Source: JADJOY01 sp016713535 [NCBI: Deltaproteobacteria bacterium] (GTDB lineage: Bacteria > JADJOY01). From it: a DNA stretch of 64,000 nt. Made by a program: the position numbers and the translations under genes. This document shows, one piece after another, positions 1-9,282 of this stretch (position 1 is the stretch's first letter; every line of letters starts with the position of its first letter). The stretch covers positions 186,001 to 250,000 of the forward strand of contig JADJOY010000014.1 in NCBI GenBank assembly GCA_016713535.1. The letters run 5' to 3'. A model generated the notes under the pieces. It worked only from the letters and a program-made list of their open reading frames with translations. It was not told the origin of the DNA and made no database searches.

Positions 1-342
1 GGCGCCGGCATCGAGGCCGAGGTTGGCCGACCACGTGAGGTACTGGTCGGTGCTCTGGGCGGGCACCCCGTTCACCCGCACGCTCGCCGCCACGCCCTCG
101 GTGGACGTCGTGCCGCGCACCTCGACGGTGCGCGCGTCGGTGATCGAGACTGCCGGGGGGAACAGGATCGTGGCGGCGGGACCGAGCTCGTCGGGGCCGC
201 CGTTGCCGTTGCCGCCGGTGTTGGTGATCGGCCCGCCGCCGCAGCCCGCCGTCAGCGTGCCGGCGCAGGCGAGCGCCGCGAGCGCGCGGATGGTGCGAAC
301 AGCGCGGCCACGTCGCGAGGAAGGCTGACAGACGGTGCGCAT
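1..342 (-). CDS. Partial lipoprotein, N-terminal 114 residues
   Basis: The gene runs off the left edge, so only the N-terminus is visible. Translation from the ATG at 342 gives a basic N-region, a hydrophobic stretch and the lipobox LTAGC with Cys34, followed by a Gly/Asn-rich linker. This predicts a lipoprotein exported by Sec and anchored in a membrane. After the linker comes a beta-rich segment with the pattern TVEVRGTTS..ASVRVNGVPA, typical of bacterial Ig-like or glucodextranase-B-like domains. It lies 63 bp downstream of the hybrid kinase on the same strand and could be co-transcribed. The function is unknown; the rest of the gene would be needed to see a catalytic domain. Confidence 0.7.
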   Translation of the reverse strand, partial: MRTVCQPSSRRGRAVRTIRALAALACAGTLTAGCGGGPITNTGGNGNGGPDELGPAATILFPPAVSITDARTVEVRGTTSTEGVAASVRVNGVPAQSTDQYLTWSANLGLDAGA

Positions 343-405
343 GCACGGACCCCGGCGCACGGAGACGAGGAGACGGTACCGCGGGCTCCGCGCGAGCCGG
401 GGATT

Positions 406-3400
406 CTAGCTCGGAGGGCGGCGCACACCCGGTGAGCCGGCCCCGATCGGTGGCACGCGGCACGCCGGCTCGGCGAGCTCCGAGACCAGCGCGAGCAGAT
501 CGTCGGGATCCACCGGCTTGACCAGGTGGCGGTCGAAGCCCGCATCGTCCGAGCGGCGCCGATCCTCGAGCTGACCCCAGCCGCTGACGGCGATCAGCAC
601 CACGCCCTGCCGCCACGGCCGCGCACGGATCTCGCGTGCCACGTCGTACCCGCTCATGCGCGGCAGGCCGATGTCGAGGAGCACGACGTCGGGCTCGAGC
701 TGGCGCGCGGTGGTGAGCGCCTGTTCGCCATCGTACGCGGTCACGACCTCGTGGCCCTGCATCCGTAGCATCATGCCGAGGCTGTCGGCCGCGTCGCGGT
801 TGTCGTCCACGACCAGGACCTTGAGCGGCGGTGGCCGGTGGGGCGCGCCGTCCGACCCCGGATCGATGGCCGGCGCCGACGGCGCGGCGGCGTCCCCGTG
901 GGCGAGCGGCAGCCGCACCACGAACTCGCTGCCGAGACCGACACCCTCGCTGCGCGCCTCGACCGTTCCGCCGTGGAGCTCGACCAAGCGTTTCACCAGG
1001 GTCAGGCCGATCCCGAGCCCACTCGAGGAGCGCGCCAGCGAGCGATCGACCTGGGTGAACAGGTCGAAGACGCGCGGCAGCATCTCGTGCGGGATACCGA
1101 GGCCATGGTCCGCGATCCGCACCAGGGCGTGGCCGCCGTCGACCGTCGCGGAGAGCCGGATCCGTCCGCCGCATTCGCTGTACCGCGCGGCGTTGTTCAG
1201 GATGTTCGCGAACACCTGCGAGAGACGGACGGCGTCGGCGTCGAGGTAGACCGGCACCGTGGGAAGCTCGAGCGCGAGGGTGTGCTCGGCGGACTCGATC
1301 AGCGGCCGGCTGGTCTCGATCGCGGCCCTGACCACCGCCGCGAGCTCGACCCGCTCCTTGCGCAGCTCCACGGCGCCGCGCGTGATCCGCGACACGTCGA
1401 GGAGGTCGTCCACGAGCCGGGTCATCTGCTGCATCTGCCGATCGATCACCTCTCGGGCCCAGTCCACTTCCGGGATCCGCGCGCCCTGGAGCTCGAGGAT
1501 GCGCACCGCGTTGCGAACCGGCGCGAGCGGGTTGCGCAGCTCGTGGGCGAGGGTGGCGAGGAACTCGTCCTTGCGGCGGTCGGTGTCGCGCAGCGCCTCG
1601 ACCGCCTGCTTCTCCGCGGATAGGTCGAAGAACGCACCGACGAAGCGGGTCGCCTTGCCGGTCTCGTCATAGAAGAACCGGCCAGCCGCACGCACGTGCA
1701 GGATGCGGCCGTCGGTCACCCGGCGCACTCTGTGCTCGCAGCGGAAGACGTCGTGCTCGCGCTCCGCGCGCCGCTGCTCGGCGAGCACGCCGTCGAGGTC
1801 CTCCGGGAGCACCGTGGCGCGCCACATCTCGAAGGTCGCCTCGCCTCCGGGAGCGGGCTCGTAGCCGAGGATCGTGAAGTGGCTGTCCGACCAGACCGAG
1901 CGGCCGCTCGCGAGGTCGAGGTCCCAGGTGGCGACGCCGCTCGCGAGGATCGCCAGCCTGAGGCGCTCCTCGGACTCGCGGGCCTCTTCTTCCGCCCACG
2001 CCCGTTCGAGGCGCGGGAAGAGCCGGTCGCCGACGGCGCGCAACAGCTCGACCTCGTCCACGTCCCACGCCCGCGGTCGAGCGTTGCCGACGTTGAGGGT
2101 GTAGCGGACCACGTCGCCGCGCTGAAAGGGCAACACCACGAACGCCGCGAGGCCGAGCCGCGCGTAAGGTGCCGCCGCGGTCCGTCGATCGGTGCGGGTG
2201 TCGGCGACCACCACGGTCTCACCGCCGAGGCCCGCGCGCAGCGCCTCGTCGGTGCCCCACTCCGCGAGGCGGTAGACCCCCGTGAGGTCGGGAGAGTCGG
2301 CGTGGTGCCAGCCGTCGGTCACCGTCGCCTCGCCGCGCTCCGGGTCGACCTCGGCGAAGAAGCAGCACGTGACCTCCAGGTAGCTCGCGACGCGCGCGCC
2401 CGCGAGCGCGAGGATCTCGGCGCGCGTCGAGAGATGGGAGAACTCGCGGGTGATGCCGGCGAGGAAGCTCAGGTCGCGCTCGTGACGCTTGCGCTCGGTG
2501 ACGTCGGTGGTGCAGCCCACGACGCGCGTCACTCGCCCGGCCGGGTCGTGGACCACCACGGCGCGGTCTTCGACCCACAGCCAGCGGCCGTCGCGGTGCC
2601 GCACCCGGTATTCGGCACGCGCGCTCTCGGCGGTCGGGTCGCGGCGATCGGCCAGGCGCAGGCGTTCCCGGTCGTCGGGGTGGATGCGCTCCTCCCACCA
2701 CTGCCGCGTCGGAGGCACCTCGTCGGGCCGATGACCGATCATCTCGAGGAGCCCGCGGCTGCGCTCGACGTGCCCGGTCGTCCAGTCCACGTCGTAGATC
2801 AACCCGGCCACCGCCTCCGCCGCGAGGCGGAAGCGCTCCGCCGCGGCCGCGGCCCGCGCCTCGCTCTGGCGCCGCTCGGTCACGTCGTGGAAGACCAGCA
2901 CCACGCCGACGATGCGGCCGTCGGAGCCGCGGATGGGCGCAGCGCTGTCGTCGATCGGTCGCTCGGTGCCGTCGCGCGCGACGAGCACGGTGTGGTTGGC
3001 GAGCCCCACCACGCGGCCCAGCCGCAGCACCTTGTCGACGGGGTTCTCGACGGGCTCGCGGGTGGTCTCGTTGAAGATGCGGAACACCTCCGCGAGCAGC
3101 CTCCCCTTCGCGTCCGCCGGTCCCCAGCCGGTGAGCTCCACGGCGACCGGGTTCAGGTACGTGACCCGGCCGTCGGCGTCGGTGGTGACGACCGCGTCTC
3201 CGATGCTGTCGAACGTGGTGTGGAGGAGGTCCGCGCGCTGCCGCGACAGCGCTTCCGCTCGCTCCAGGCGACGTTTCGCGTGCCGCGTCGCCTCGCCGAG
3301 CGTCACCAGGATCGCGCACGTGCCGAAGTAGGCGAGCAGGGTGGTCAGGCCCTGCGCGCCCCCCATCCGGATCGCGCCTCGTGGCGCGACGAACAGGTAA

Positions 3401-3633
3401 TCGCAGGCGACGAACCCGAGCACCGAGACCACCAGCCCCGGCCCTAGCCCGCCTAGCACCACCGCCGCGGTGACCGCGCCGAAGACGGTGATGAACGGGA
3501 CGCTCGGTCCGAGCAGCGGGTCGATGAGCCAGCGCAACAGCACCGCGACGGCGAGGCCCGCGACGGCGAGTGCGTGAACGCGCCCACGCTCGCGGGCGGT
3601 GGGGGGCGGTGGAGAGGGAACCGGGAGGGTCAC
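406..3633 (-). CDS. Membrane PAS/GAF hybrid histidine kinase (DUF4118 type)
   Basis: A 1075-residue sensor kinase. Residues about 20-125 hold several hydrophobic helices of the KdpD-like DUF4118 type, placing it in the inner membrane. Then come PAS (about 135-255, ending HDVTERR), a second PAS/PAC (about 265-385, ending TDVTERK), a GAF-like domain (about 390-550), a third PAS (about 555-680), HisKA with AHELRNPL at about 700, and HATPase with NILNNAARYS, DHGLGIP and GLGIGL. A C-terminal receiver (about 940-1055) carries VVDDN, phosphoacceptor DIGLPRMSG and the conserved KP. The protein should autophosphorylate on His and pass phosphate to its own receiver Asp. No separate response regulator is adjacent. 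The ligand is unknown. Domain assignment is strong; domain borders are approximate. Confidence 0.93.
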   Translation of the reverse strand: MTLPVPSPPPPTARERGRVHALAVAGLAVAVLLRWLIDPLLGPSVPFITVFGAVTAAVVLGGLGPGLVVSVLGFVACDYLFVAPRGAIRMGGAQGLTTLLAYFGTCAILVTLGEATRHAKRRLERAEALSRQRADLLHTTFDSIGDAVVTTDADGRVTYLNPVAVELTGWGPADAKGRLLAEVFRIFNETTREPVENPVDKVLRLGRVVGLANHTVLVARDGTERPIDDSAAPIRGSDGRIVGVVLVFHDVTERRQSEARAAAAAERFRLAAEAVAGLIYDVDWTTGHVERSRGLLEMIGHRPDEVPPTRQWWEERIHPDDRERLRLADRRDPTAESARAEYRVRHRDGRWLWVEDRAVVVHDPAGRVTRVVGCTTDVTERKRHERDLSFLAGITREFSHLSTRAEILALAGARVASYLEVTCCFFAEVDPERGEATVTDGWHHADSPDLTGVYRLAEWGTDEALRAGLGGETVVVADTRTDRRTAAAPYARLGLAAFVVLPFQRGDVVRYTLNVGNARPRAWDVDEVELLRAVGDRLFPRLERAWAEEEARESEERLRLAILASGVATWDLDLASGRSVWSDSHFTILGYEPAPGGEATFEMWRATVLPEDLDGVLAEQRRAEREHDVFRCEHRVRRVTDGRILHVRAAGRFFYDETGKATRFVGAFFDLSAEKQAVEALRDTDRRKDEFLATLAHELRNPLAPVRNAVRILELQGARIPEVDWAREVIDRQMQQMTRLVDDLLDVSRITRGAVELRKERVELAAVVRAAIETSRPLIESAEHTLALELPTVPVYLDADAVRLSQVFANILNNAARYSECGGRIRLSATVDGGHALVRIADHGLGIPHEMLPRVFDLFTQVDRSLARSSSGLGIGLTLVKRLVELHGGTVEARSEGVGLGSEFVVRLPLAHGDAAAPSAPAIDPGSDGAPHRPPPLKVLVVDDNRDAADSLGMMLRMQGHEVVTAYDGEQALTTARQLEPDVVLLDIGLPRMSGYDVAREIRARPWRQGVVLIAVSGWGQLEDRRRSDDAGFDRHLVKPVDPDDLLALVSELAEPACRVPPIGAGSPGVRRPPS

Positions 3634-3840
3634 GGGACGTCCCCGCTGCCATGGTCATCGCCCCGGACGACCTTCGAGCGCTTCCCGGGGTCAGGCACCG
3701 GCAGGACGGCGCTCGCCGAGCGGGCGCCGGAGATTCCGGCTGTAACACGCTGCTCCGACAGGCCGCAATTCGTGGGAGAGGGCAGCCGGTGCGGCGTTCC
3801 CCGGTGCCACGCGCCCGCTGCGCTCGGTCGCGTCACGGCG

Positions 3841-4881
3841 TCAGGCGCCGTGACGGCGCCGGAACTGGCTCGGGCTCTGGCCGGTCCAGCGCCGGAACGC
3901 GCGCCTGAACGCGGCCGCCTCGGAGAAGCCGAGCAGCAGCGCGATCTCGTCCAGCGAGAGCCGGCCCGAGGCGACGTGGGCGCTCGCCATCTCCCGCCGC
4001 ACCTCGTCGACCAGCGCGCGCACGCTGGTGCCTTCGCTCTCCAGGCGTCTCCTCAGGGTACGCTCGCCGAGGGCGAGCTCCGCGGCCATGTCGGTGATGC
4101 GCGGCTCGCGCCCGGCGTGAACCTGCGAGCGGACCCACGCCGCGCATCGCCCTACCAGGGTGGCGCCGCTCGGCAGCCGCTCGGCGAGCCGGCGCGCCTC
4201 GTCCTCGAGGATCGCGCCGAGGTGCGGGTTGGCGCTGTCGAGCGGCAGGCTGAGCGTCGCGGTGTCGAAGGCGATCTCGGTGTGCTCGGTGCCGAAGCGC
4301 ACCGGACCCCGGATCACCCGCTCGTGCTCCGCGGTGCTCGCGGGCGGCGCGTGTGCGAAGCGCACCTCGCGCGGCCGCGGGCACTCGGCGCCGAACAACT
4401 GGACGCCGAGCACCGAGCCGAACGCGATCATGTGCTCGGCGAGGATGCGCGGCTGGGCGAGCCCGGGAAGAAAATCGAGACGCACCCGCGCCCGGTCGCC
4501 GTCGAGGAGCAGCGCGAGCTGCATGCCCTCGTGGACGATGTGGAAATACCGGTCGAGGCGGCGCAGCCCCTCACCGAGGGTGGGCTGCGCCTGGATGAAG
4601 AGGGCCGGCAGCGAGTAGCTGCGCCGCGAGAGCTGCTCGGCGGCGTGCAGGCCGAAGCACGGATCACCGGTCGCGCGCGCGCCGATCTCGAGCAGCGCCA
4701 CCCAGCGCTCGTGGTCGATGCGCACGTCGGGGTCCTCGAGCTGCGCGCGCTTGAGCCCCGCGGCGGCGAGCACCCGCTCCACGTCGGCGCCGCCCTGCTC
4801 GAGCTGCGCGACGATCGGCAGCGCGATGCGCCCCATGAGGCGCGCGGTGCGCCCCGGGCGCGGACGGGTCCAGTCCGACAT
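3841..4881 (-). CDS. AraC-family transcriptional regulator
   Basis: A 346-residue regulator. The N-terminal two thirds match the arabinose-binding-like effector domain of OruR/ArgR-type AraC proteins, with the family phrases YSLPALFIQAQPTLGEGL and YFHIVHEG. The C-terminus is a double helix-turn-helix: DMAAELALGERTLRRRL around residue 265, then IALLLGFSEAAAFRRAFRRW and GQSPSQFRR at the end. It is divergent from the carboxylesterase gene, separated by 193 bp. It is therefore the best candidate controller of the esterase and perhaps of the Rieske block downstream; that link is inferred from position only. The ATG at 4881 gives the expected family length of about 340 residues. Confidence 0.92.
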   Translation of the reverse strand: MSDWTRPRPGRTARLMGRIALPIVAQLEQGGADVERVLAAAGLKRAQLEDPDVRIDHERWVALLEIGARATGDPCFGLHAAEQLSRRSYSLPALFIQAQPTLGEGLRRLDRYFHIVHEGMQLALLLDGDRARVRLDFLPGLAQPRILAEHMIAFGSVLGVQLFGAECPRPREVRFAHAPPASTAEHERVIRGPVRFGTEHTEIAFDTATLSLPLDSANPHLGAILEDEARRLAERLPSGATLVGRCAAWVRSQVHAGREPRITDMAAELALGERTLRRRLESEGTSVRALVDEVRREMASAHVASGRLSLDEIALLLGFSEAAAFRRAFRRWTGQSPSQFRRRHGA

Positions 4882-5074
4882 CGGTTCAAACCTCTCGAAG
4901 CGCGGCGGTCGCCGTCAAGCGTGTCCGCGGCGGTCCGGTGATCGGCCGCGTCGATCCTGGCGTCGAGCGCGCACCGGATGTGGAATGCTGAGCGGATGCG
5001 CCACCGCCGAGCCACTCGCCGACGGACCCCGAGCGCGGGCGCCTCGATGCCACCGAAGCTGGCCCGACCCCACG

Positions 5075-6688
5075 ATGCGCGCTGACCTCCGGATCGCACT
5101 CGGACTGCTGGCGCTGTTGCCGGCGTGTGGCGGAGACGCGTCACCCGGGCCTGGCGCACCGCTCGAGGTGGTGACCGGGGCCGTCACCTCGCTCGGCACC
5201 GCCGCCGGGGTGGTGACCGAGGAAGGAGTCGTCGCCTTCCTCGGCTTGCCGTACGCCGAGCCGCCGGTGGGTGCCCTGAGGTTCGCTCCGCCGGTTGCCG
5301 TGCGGTCGTGGCCGAGTGGGCTGGATGCGAGCGCGTTCGGCCCGGCCTGCCCGCAGCCACCCGCGGAGTTCGGCTACGTCTACACCCGCCAGGACGAGGA
5401 CTGCCTGCGCCTCAACGTGTGGACGCCCTCGGCCGACGGGGCACGCCGTCCGGTGATGGTGTGGGTGCACGGCGGCGCCTTCGCCTACGAGGGCACCGAG
5501 GACCCGTTCTACTCGGGCGCGCGGCTCGCGGCGCGTGGCCAGCTCGTGGTGGTGTCGATCGAGTACCGGCTCGGCGCGCTCGGCTTCACCCAGCTCGAGG
5601 GCGTCGACGGCAGCGGCAACGCCGCGATCCTCGACGAGCGGCTCGCCCTCGAGTGGGTTCGCGACCACGTCGCGTCGTTCGGCGGCGACCCGGAGGACGT
5701 GACCCTGTTCGGCCAGTCGGCGGGTGGCATGGCCGTCGCCGCGCTGCTGGGGATGCCGGGCGGCAGCGAGCTGGTCGACAAGGCGATCGTGCAGGCGAAC
5801 GTGGCGTCGCTGATCCGCCCGTGGGAGGCGGCGCGCGCGGTGACCGGCGAACTGGTGGCGGCGCTCGGGCTCGCCGACGAGAGTGACCTCCGCGACGTGC
5901 CGGTCGCCGACCTGCTGGCGGCCCAGGCCGCGCTCGGCGACGGCAGCTTCGGCCCCACCTTCGACGGCTCCGTCTTTCCGGTGGCACCGATGCGCGCCGT
6001 GGAGCTGGGCTCGGCCGCGCACGTACCGATCCTCACCGGTACCACCCGCGACGAGGCGCGCGGCTGGCTGCCGCGCGTCCCGTTCCTCCGGTCTCCGCTC
6101 TTCGTTCCGGCCATCCCGATCGCTCTCCTCGAGCTCCTCACGGACGCGCTGGCGCCGGGGGTGACGCCGGCGCAGGCGATCGAGACCTACCAGCGCGCGA
6201 ACCCTACGTTGCCGCCCAACCTGGTCTCGATGGCGATCGGCACCGACGCCCTGTTCCGGCTGCCGATCCTGCACCTCGCCGAATCGCAGCTCGCGTTCGA
6301 GCCCGGGGCGGTCTTCGTCTACCGCTTCGACTGGGTGCCGCCGAGCCCGCAACATGCCGGCATCGACATGGGAGCGCGCCACGCGGCGGAGGTGGGGTTC
6401 GTCCTCGACACCACCGACGGCTGGCCAGGGTGCTACGGGCCCGGCGGCGAGTCGGTACCGCGCGCGCTGGTCGAGCAGATGATGGACGCGTGGATCGCGT
6501 TCGCGAGGACCGGAGACCCGAGCGTGCGTGGAGGCCTCTCGTGGCCCGCCTACGACACCGTGCGCCGTCCCACGATGGTGTTCGGCGCGGACGGGCCCTC
6601 GCCCACGACGTCGGTGGTCGCGGATCCCGGCGGCGACACCCGGGCGCTGTGGATCCCCTCCCGCCTCGCGCTGGGCCGCGACGGCTGA
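5075..6688 (+). CDS. Carboxylesterase type B, lipoprotein
   Basis: A 537-residue alpha/beta-hydrolase of the cholinesterase/para-nitrobenzyl-esterase family. The ATG at 5075 is chosen because it gives a signal peptide ending LLPAC with lipobox Cys18; upstream in-frame ATGs would bury it. Family signatures are visible: GLPYAEPPVGALRF near the N-terminus, DCLRLNVW, oxyanion loop VWVHGGAF, nucleophile elbow FGQSAGG, and the catalytic-His region GARHAAEVGFV. The predicted role is hydrolysis of carboxylic esters at the cell surface or periplasm. It sits divergent to the AraC gene and 139 bp upstream of the Rieske block, so it may feed released acid or alcohol into that pathway (inference). Confidence 0.93.
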   Translation: MRADLRIALGLLALLPACGGDASPGPGAPLEVVTGAVTSLGTAAGVVTEEGVVAFLGLPYAEPPVGALRFAPPVAVRSWPSGLDASAFGPACPQPPAEFGYVYTRQDEDCLRLNVWTPSADGARRPVMVWVHGGAFAYEGTEDPFYSGARLAARGQLVVVSIEYRLGALGFTQLEGVDGSGNAAILDERLALEWVRDHVASFGGDPEDVTLFGQSAGGMAVAALLGMPGGSELVDKAIVQANVASLIRPWEAARAVTGELVAALGLADESDLRDVPVADLLAAQAALGDGSFGPTFDGSVFPVAPMRAVELGSAAHVPILTGTTRDEARGWLPRVPFLRSPLFVPAIPIALLELLTDALAPGVTPAQAIETYQRANPTLPPNLVSMAIGTDALFRLPILHLAESQLAFEPGAVFVYRFDWVPPSPQHAGIDMGARHAAEVGFVLDTTDGWPGCYGPGGESVPRALVEQMMDAWIAFARTGDPSVRGGLSWPAYDTVRRPTMVFGADGPSPTTSVVADPGGDTRALWIPSRLALGRDG

Positions 6689-6827
6689 TCTCGCGCGCCG
6701 CGGCTGTCCGCTCGGGTCCGGTGATTGGCCGGAGCTGTCCTCGTCTCGCGGAGACCGGAGCGCCTAGGATCCGTCCGTCCGCGGCACCCGTGACTCCCGA
6801 GATGCGGTGCGTCGGACGGAGGCCTCC

Positions 6828-7883
6828 GTGAAGCTGCCCGTGAATCACGACACGTCGCTGCCGCTGCCCAACGGGTGGTTCTGCGTCGCCTGGTCCAAGG
6901 ACCTGGTCCCCGGCGAGGTCAAGCGGGTCTACTACTTCGGCGAGGAGCTGGTGGTGTACCGGACCCGCCGGGGCAAGGCGGTGGTGCTCAACGCCTACTG
7001 CGCGCACCTCGGCGCTCACCTCGGTCAGGGCGGGCGGGTGCTGGGCGACAACCTGCGCTGCCCCTTCCACGGCTGGGAGTTCGGGCCGAGCGGCCGCTGC
7101 GAGACCATCCCGTATTGCGACACCATCCCGCCACGAGCGCGAGTGCGCTCGTGGGACGTGCGCGAGGTGAACCGGATGATCCTGGTGTGGCGCCACGCCG
7201 AAGGTGAGCCGCCCTCGTGGGAGCCGCCCGAGCTGCCCGAGATCGGCGGCGAGGGCTGGACCGAGCCGATCGTCCACGAGGTCACGGTCGGCGTCCACAT
7301 GCAGGACATGGCCGAGAACAACATGGACCCGCAGCACTTCCTGTACGTGCACCACGGCCCTCCCGAGGAGGACGCCGAGATCTCGTACGGCGAGGGCGGC
7401 CGCTTCCTGCGCGTACGCACGCGCCACGCCCACGAGACGCCCTACGGGCGCTTCACCGTGGACCTCGAGCGCGACACGTGGGGCCTCGGGCTCACCTCGG
7501 TGCGGATGATGGGCTTCGGCGAGAAGGGCCTGTTGATGTACACGTCGACGTCGCCGATCGACGAGCACCGCTGCATCTCGCGCTGGCTCATCACCACGGG
7601 TGAGGACCTCGCGGACACGGTCGGCGCCGAGTTCCTGCCGTGGGCCATCGAAGGCGTCAAACAGGACTTCCCGATCTGGGAGAACAAGATCCATCGCCCG
7701 GACCCGGTGCTCTGCAAGGCCGACCGTGAGCTCATCGAGTTCCGGAAGTGGGTGAGGCAGTTCTATTCCCACCCGCTGACCCAGGCGGACGCGGACCCGC
7801 GCGAGGCCCGTGCCGAGCGCCTCGTGCACGAGCCCGTCGTCGCCCACGATCTGGAAACCGTCGAAGCGGAGGGCCACGCATGA
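6828..7883 (+). CDS. Rieske non-heme iron oxygenase, terminal oxygenase
   Basis: A 351-residue protein. The GTG at 6828 is preferred because GGAGG at 6818-6822 lies five bases upstream; an in-frame ATG at 6807 would precede that site. The Rieske [2Fe-2S] ligands are C58-x-H60 and C78-x2-H81 (CPFHGW). The mononuclear iron motif is NNMDPQHFLYVH, with D167, H170 and H175. The layout resembles 3-ketosteroid 9-alpha-hydroxylase (KshA)-like single-component oxygenases more than alpha-beta dioxygenases. No ferredoxin reductase is adjacent, so electrons must come from elsewhere. Its TGA overlaps the ATG of the amidohydrolase, showing translational coupling. The substrate is unknown; a steroid, terpenoid or aromatic ring is plausible. 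Confidence 0.93.
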   Translation: MKLPVNHDTSLPLPNGWFCVAWSKDLVPGEVKRVYYFGEELVVYRTRRGKAVVLNAYCAHLGAHLGQGGRVLGDNLRCPFHGWEFGPSGRCETIPYCDTIPPRARVRSWDVREVNRMILVWRHAEGEPPSWEPPELPEIGGEGWTEPIVHEVTVGVHMQDMAENNMDPQHFLYVHHGPPEEDAEISYGEGGRFLRVRTRHAHETPYGRFTVDLERDTWGLGLTSVRMMGFGEKGLLMYTSTSPIDEHRCISRWLITTGEDLADTVGAEFLPWAIEGVKQDFPIWENKIHRPDPVLCKADRELIEFRKWVRQFYSHPLTQADADPREARAERLVHEPVVAHDLETVEAEGHA

Positions 7884-9100
7884 GCCAGCCCAGCGATCGC
7901 TACCTCGTCATCTCGTCCGACTGCCACGCGGGGTTGCCCGGGGCCAAGTATCGGGACTGGGTGGACCCCGAGTACCGAGAGATGTTCGACGTCGCGTTCC
8001 CGATGCAGCAGTCGGAGGTCGAGCGCCTCACGCGCAAGTTCATGCCCGACGAGTTCAAGGCGGCGTGGCGGCGCGACACCGGCGACGGTTGGCACGGGGC
8101 CTGGGACTCGGCCGAGCGCAACCGCCAGCTCGACGGCGACGGCATCGCCGGCGAGGTCATCTTCCCGGACGGCGTGAACGACGGGAACCTGCCGCCCTTC
8201 GGCGCGGGTCTGACGTTGCCGCCCGAGGTCCCGAGCGACCTGATCTGGGCCGGCGCCAAGGCGCACAACCGCTGGATCGCGGGGTTCTGCCAGGAGGAGC
8301 CCAAGCGCCGCGCGGGGATGGCGGTGATCCCCATGGCCCACGACCCGGTGCGCGCGGTCGAGGAGATCCGCTGGGCGCGCGCCAACGGGCTGCGCGGCGT
8401 CTTCATCGGCCCGCTGTGGGGCAAGCACGAGCCCTACCACTCGCCGGTCTACGAGCCGGTGTGGTCGGTGTGCGAAGAGCTCGACATGCCGATCAACATC
8501 CACGGCGGCGCCGCTCCCACCGAGGACTACGGCGACCACCCCGGCAACATCGGCATCTTCATCACCGAGGTCGCGTGGTGGTCGACGCGCCCCGCGTGGT
8601 TCCTGATCTGGAGCGGCGTCTTCGAGCGCCACCCCAAGCTCAAGTTCGTGATCACCGAGCTGGGTGCCTCGTGGGTGCCGGAGCTCAAGGCGCTGATGGA
8701 CCAGCGCTTCGAGGCCAATCACTTCACCGCCAAGCTCGCGCCCTACCGCACCGAGCTCACCATGAAGCCGAGCGAATACTTCGACCGCAACATCTGGGTC
8801 GGCGCTTCGGTGACGAGCCGGGTCGACGTGGAGATGCGCCACAAGATCGGCGTCGACCGGATGATGTGGGGCAGCGACTTCCCGCACCCCGAAGGCGCCT
8901 GGCCGTACACCCGCAAGTTCATGGCCGAGTCGTTCCACGACATCCCCGACGCCGACGTGCGCCAGATGCTCGGCCTCACGGCGGCCAAGGTGTACGGCTT
9001 CGACGTCGAGGCCCTGGCGCCGCTGGTGGCGCGGATCGGACCGCGCGCCGAGGACCTGAGCCTTCCCGCCGCCGAACGCCACGTGGCGGCCGCTCGGTAG
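7880..9100 (+). CDS. Amidohydrolase-family protein (Amidohydro_2 TIM barrel)
   Basis: A 406-residue metal-dependent hydrolase or decarboxylase of the amidohydrolase-2 fold (PF04909 type). Visible landmarks are SSDCHAG at the N-terminus (D-x-H metal site), INIHGG in the middle, the strand FVITELGASWVPEL, and MWGSDFPHPEG near the C-terminus, where Asp is the usual catalytic metal ligand. The start at 7880 is fixed by the ATGA overlap with the Rieske gene. In known pathways this family cleaves or decarboxylates ring-derived acids (for example ACMS decarboxylase and ring-fission hydrolases). Coupling to the oxygenase suggests it acts on the oxygenated product. The substrate is not identifiable. 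Confidence 0.9.
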   Translation: MSQPSDRYLVISSDCHAGLPGAKYRDWVDPEYREMFDVAFPMQQSEVERLTRKFMPDEFKAAWRRDTGDGWHGAWDSAERNRQLDGDGIAGEVIFPDGVNDGNLPPFGAGLTLPPEVPSDLIWAGAKAHNRWIAGFCQEEPKRRAGMAVIPMAHDPVRAVEEIRWARANGLRGVFIGPLWGKHEPYHSPVYEPVWSVCEELDMPINIHGGAAPTEDYGDHPGNIGIFITEVAWWSTRPAWFLIWSGVFERHPKLKFVITELGASWVPELKALMDQRFEANHFTAKLAPYRTELTMKPSEYFDRNIWVGASVTSRVDVEMRHKIGVDRMMWGSDFPHPEGAWPYTRKFMAESFHDIPDADVRQMLGLTAAKVYGFDVEALAPLVARIGPRAEDLSLPAAERHVAAAR

Positions 9101-9131
9101 CGCGAGGAGTAACAACGTGTGGGATCGCCGT

Positions 9132-9191
9132 CGTAGCGCGGGGGCTCGTCCCCCGCAGGCCGATGGGCGGGGGACGAGCCCCCGCGCTACG
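9132..9191. repeat. Inverted REP pair (BIME-like)
   Basis: Two 25-nt arms, 9132-9156 and 9167-9191, are perfect reverse complements separated by 10 bases. Each begins or ends with GTAG/CTAC at its foot and is itself a small hairpin (GGGGG-CTCGT-CCCCC). It lies between the amidohydrolase and decarboxylase-like genes, inside the presumed operon. It could fold into a strong RNA hairpin and affect mRNA stability or read-through. Confidence 0.85.
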
Positions 9192-9282
9192 GCCGGCCGG
9201 CCGCCATCCTCGGTCTCGAGGTAGACGCCGGTTGCGCTCGAGCGCCGTTCGTCGTCCAATCCGATGGAGGAGAGAGATACCC